Positions 63,268 to 64,000 of a stretch of DNA of 64,000 bases are shown here, piece by piece. A model generated the notes under the pieces. That model did not search any database. It worked only from the letters and a program-made list of their open reading frames with translations, and had not been told where the DNA came from. The position numbers and the translations under genes are program-made. How positions within the stretch are numbered: position 1 is the stretch's first letter; each line of letters opens with the position of its first letter. Source of the DNA: Cyclobacteriaceae bacterium (GTDB lineage Bacteria > Bacteroidota > Bacteroidia > Cytophagales > Cyclobacteriaceae); assembly GCA_019638355.1 (NCBI GenBank), contig JAHBTY010000005.1:62001-126000 (forward strand), read 5' to 3'.

Positions 63268-64000
63268 CATTGTTGTTTTAATTACTTGTATCGGGCTTAC
63301 CAAAAGCGTTGCCCAATTTAGTGCTGATAAAACTTTGCCGCCAAGGGCAAGTAATTACCTGTTTCCCATCAAGCCGGGCAACACTGCTATTATTACCGGC
63401 ACCATGGGCGAATTACGAAATACCCACTTTCATGCAGGCTTGGATATTGATACACCCGGAATTGGTGTACCGGTGTTGGCAGCCGAATCGGGCTATATTG
63501 CGCGTGCAACTGCAACTACGGGTGGTTATGGAAACGTATTATATGTAACACATCCAGATGGCAACACTACGGTGTATGCACACCTCGAAGAATTTAAAGG
63601 CACTGTTGGCGATTACATCCGCAAAGAGCGATACAAGCGTAAAGTTTCGGAGATTGACCTTGAGTTTACACCTAACCAGTTTCCAGTAACCAAAGGCGAC
63701 TTGTTGGCATTATCGGGTAACACGGGTGGCTCAGGAGGTCCGCATCTGCACTTTGAAGTGCGCGATCAGAACAACGATGCCATCAATCCATTAATCTATG
63801 ATTTTGCCGAGGTAAAGGACAGCATGTCGCCACTGGTATTTAAGGTTGCTTTAAAAACCTTGGATGCCAACGCGCGCATCAACGATCAGTTTGGAAGGTT
63901 TGAGTTTTCTGTAGTGAAGAATGGTAATTCTTATTCGCTGCTGCACCCCGTGCTGGCAAGTGGTGCTATTGGTGTAGAAGTGTTGGCGCACGATAAAATG
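63236..64000 (+). CDS. M23 metallopeptidase, N-terminal part (cut by window end)
   Basis: Open from the ATG at 63236 to the last base without a stop, so the gene is incomplete. A signal peptide (NSKLSNIVVLITCIGLTKSVAQ) is followed by an M23 LytM domain: RNTHFHAGLDIDTPGIGVPVLAAESG with the first ligands, TTVYAHLEEF, and GGPHLHFEVRD with the HLH ligands. It probably hydrolyses peptidoglycan cross-links. The start overlaps the FAH gene by 32 bases in another frame. About 255 codons are visible. Confidence 0.88.
   Translation, partial: MKNFWNSKLSNIVVLITCIGLTKSVAQFSADKTLPPRASNYLFPIKPGNTAIITGTMGELRNTHFHAGLDIDTPGIGVPVLAAESGYIARATATTGGYGNVLYVTHPDGNTTVYAHLEEFKGTVGDYIRKERYKRKVSEIDLEFTPNQFPVTKGDLLALSGNTGGSGGPHLHFEVRDQNNDAINPLIYDFAEVKDSMSPLVFKVALKTLDANARINDQFGRFEFSVVKNGNSYSLLHPVLASGAIGVEVLAHDKM

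Overview
The window looks like the chromosome of a Bacteroidota bacterium, most likely a Cytophagales-type lineage; this is inferred from gene content because no 16S is present. Supporting signs are a short 287-residue primary sigma factor, BshB1 of bacillithiol synthesis, a DUF349 repeat protein, carboxypeptidase-regulatory-like/TonB outer-membrane proteins, DUF5916, and several promoters matching the Bacteroidota consensus TTG-N18..20-TAnnTTTG (upstream of tRNA-Thr, pfkA, rpsO, the hsd locus and the GlxA-type regulator).

Layout. 1-2307 is left chromosomal flank: the end of a histidine kinase, a PhnB-like protein, a GlxA-type regulator, then a tandemly duplicated GIY-YIG/terminator/tRNA-tail unit. 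2308-38807 is a 36,500-bp genomic island between two identical 49-bp repeats, which are the 3' part of tRNA-Thr(TGT). The intact tRNA is at the right end (38809-38881, minus) and the displaced tail at the left. Both ends also carry paired TGTATGTAT repeats spaced 11 bp, like integrase arm sites. The only integrase-related gene is a frameshifted arm-domain ORF with no visible catalytic domain.

Island contents, left to right: two excisionase-type HTH proteins and a primase-like pair (BT4734/VirE-N type and PriCT-2/DUF3987). Next is a defence block: half HsdS, HsdM, HsdS, a SEC-C protein with a possible PIN-like region, DUF3800, HsdR, a YgjP-type metallopeptidase and a prokaryotic Argonaute whose PIWI catalytic aspartates are missing. 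A chromate block follows (ChrB-AraC fusion, ChrB, ChrA). Then comes a TolC-RND-HlyD efflux operon, an OmpR-type two-component system, and a DUF5916/superoxide dismutase/TonB-type receptor block. Three promoters in this last part share the same 11-bp tandem-repeat operator at a fixed distance from the start region, so they probably form one regulon. The island ends with a C/T-rich noncoding stretch of about 1.2 kb closed by a terminator, a compact four-gene minus-strand cassette including DUF5675 and holin-like proteins, and a small divergent gene.

38882-64000 is ordinary core chromosome: DUF349, AlgH/YqgE, pdxH, bshB1, trxB, rpoD, pnp, rpsO, an LptF/G permease, a CAT-anticodon tRNA, pgi, pfkA, a ROK kinase, dnaB, a DnaQ-like exonuclease, a ParE/RelE-type toxin-antitoxin pair, a Gfo/Idh/MocA oxidoreductase, a lipocalin-like/DUF2452 fusion, an M48 lipoprotein peptidase, an FAH-family hydrolase and the start of an M23 peptidase cut by the window end. 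No rRNA, CRISPR array, intact IS element or conjugation gene was seen.
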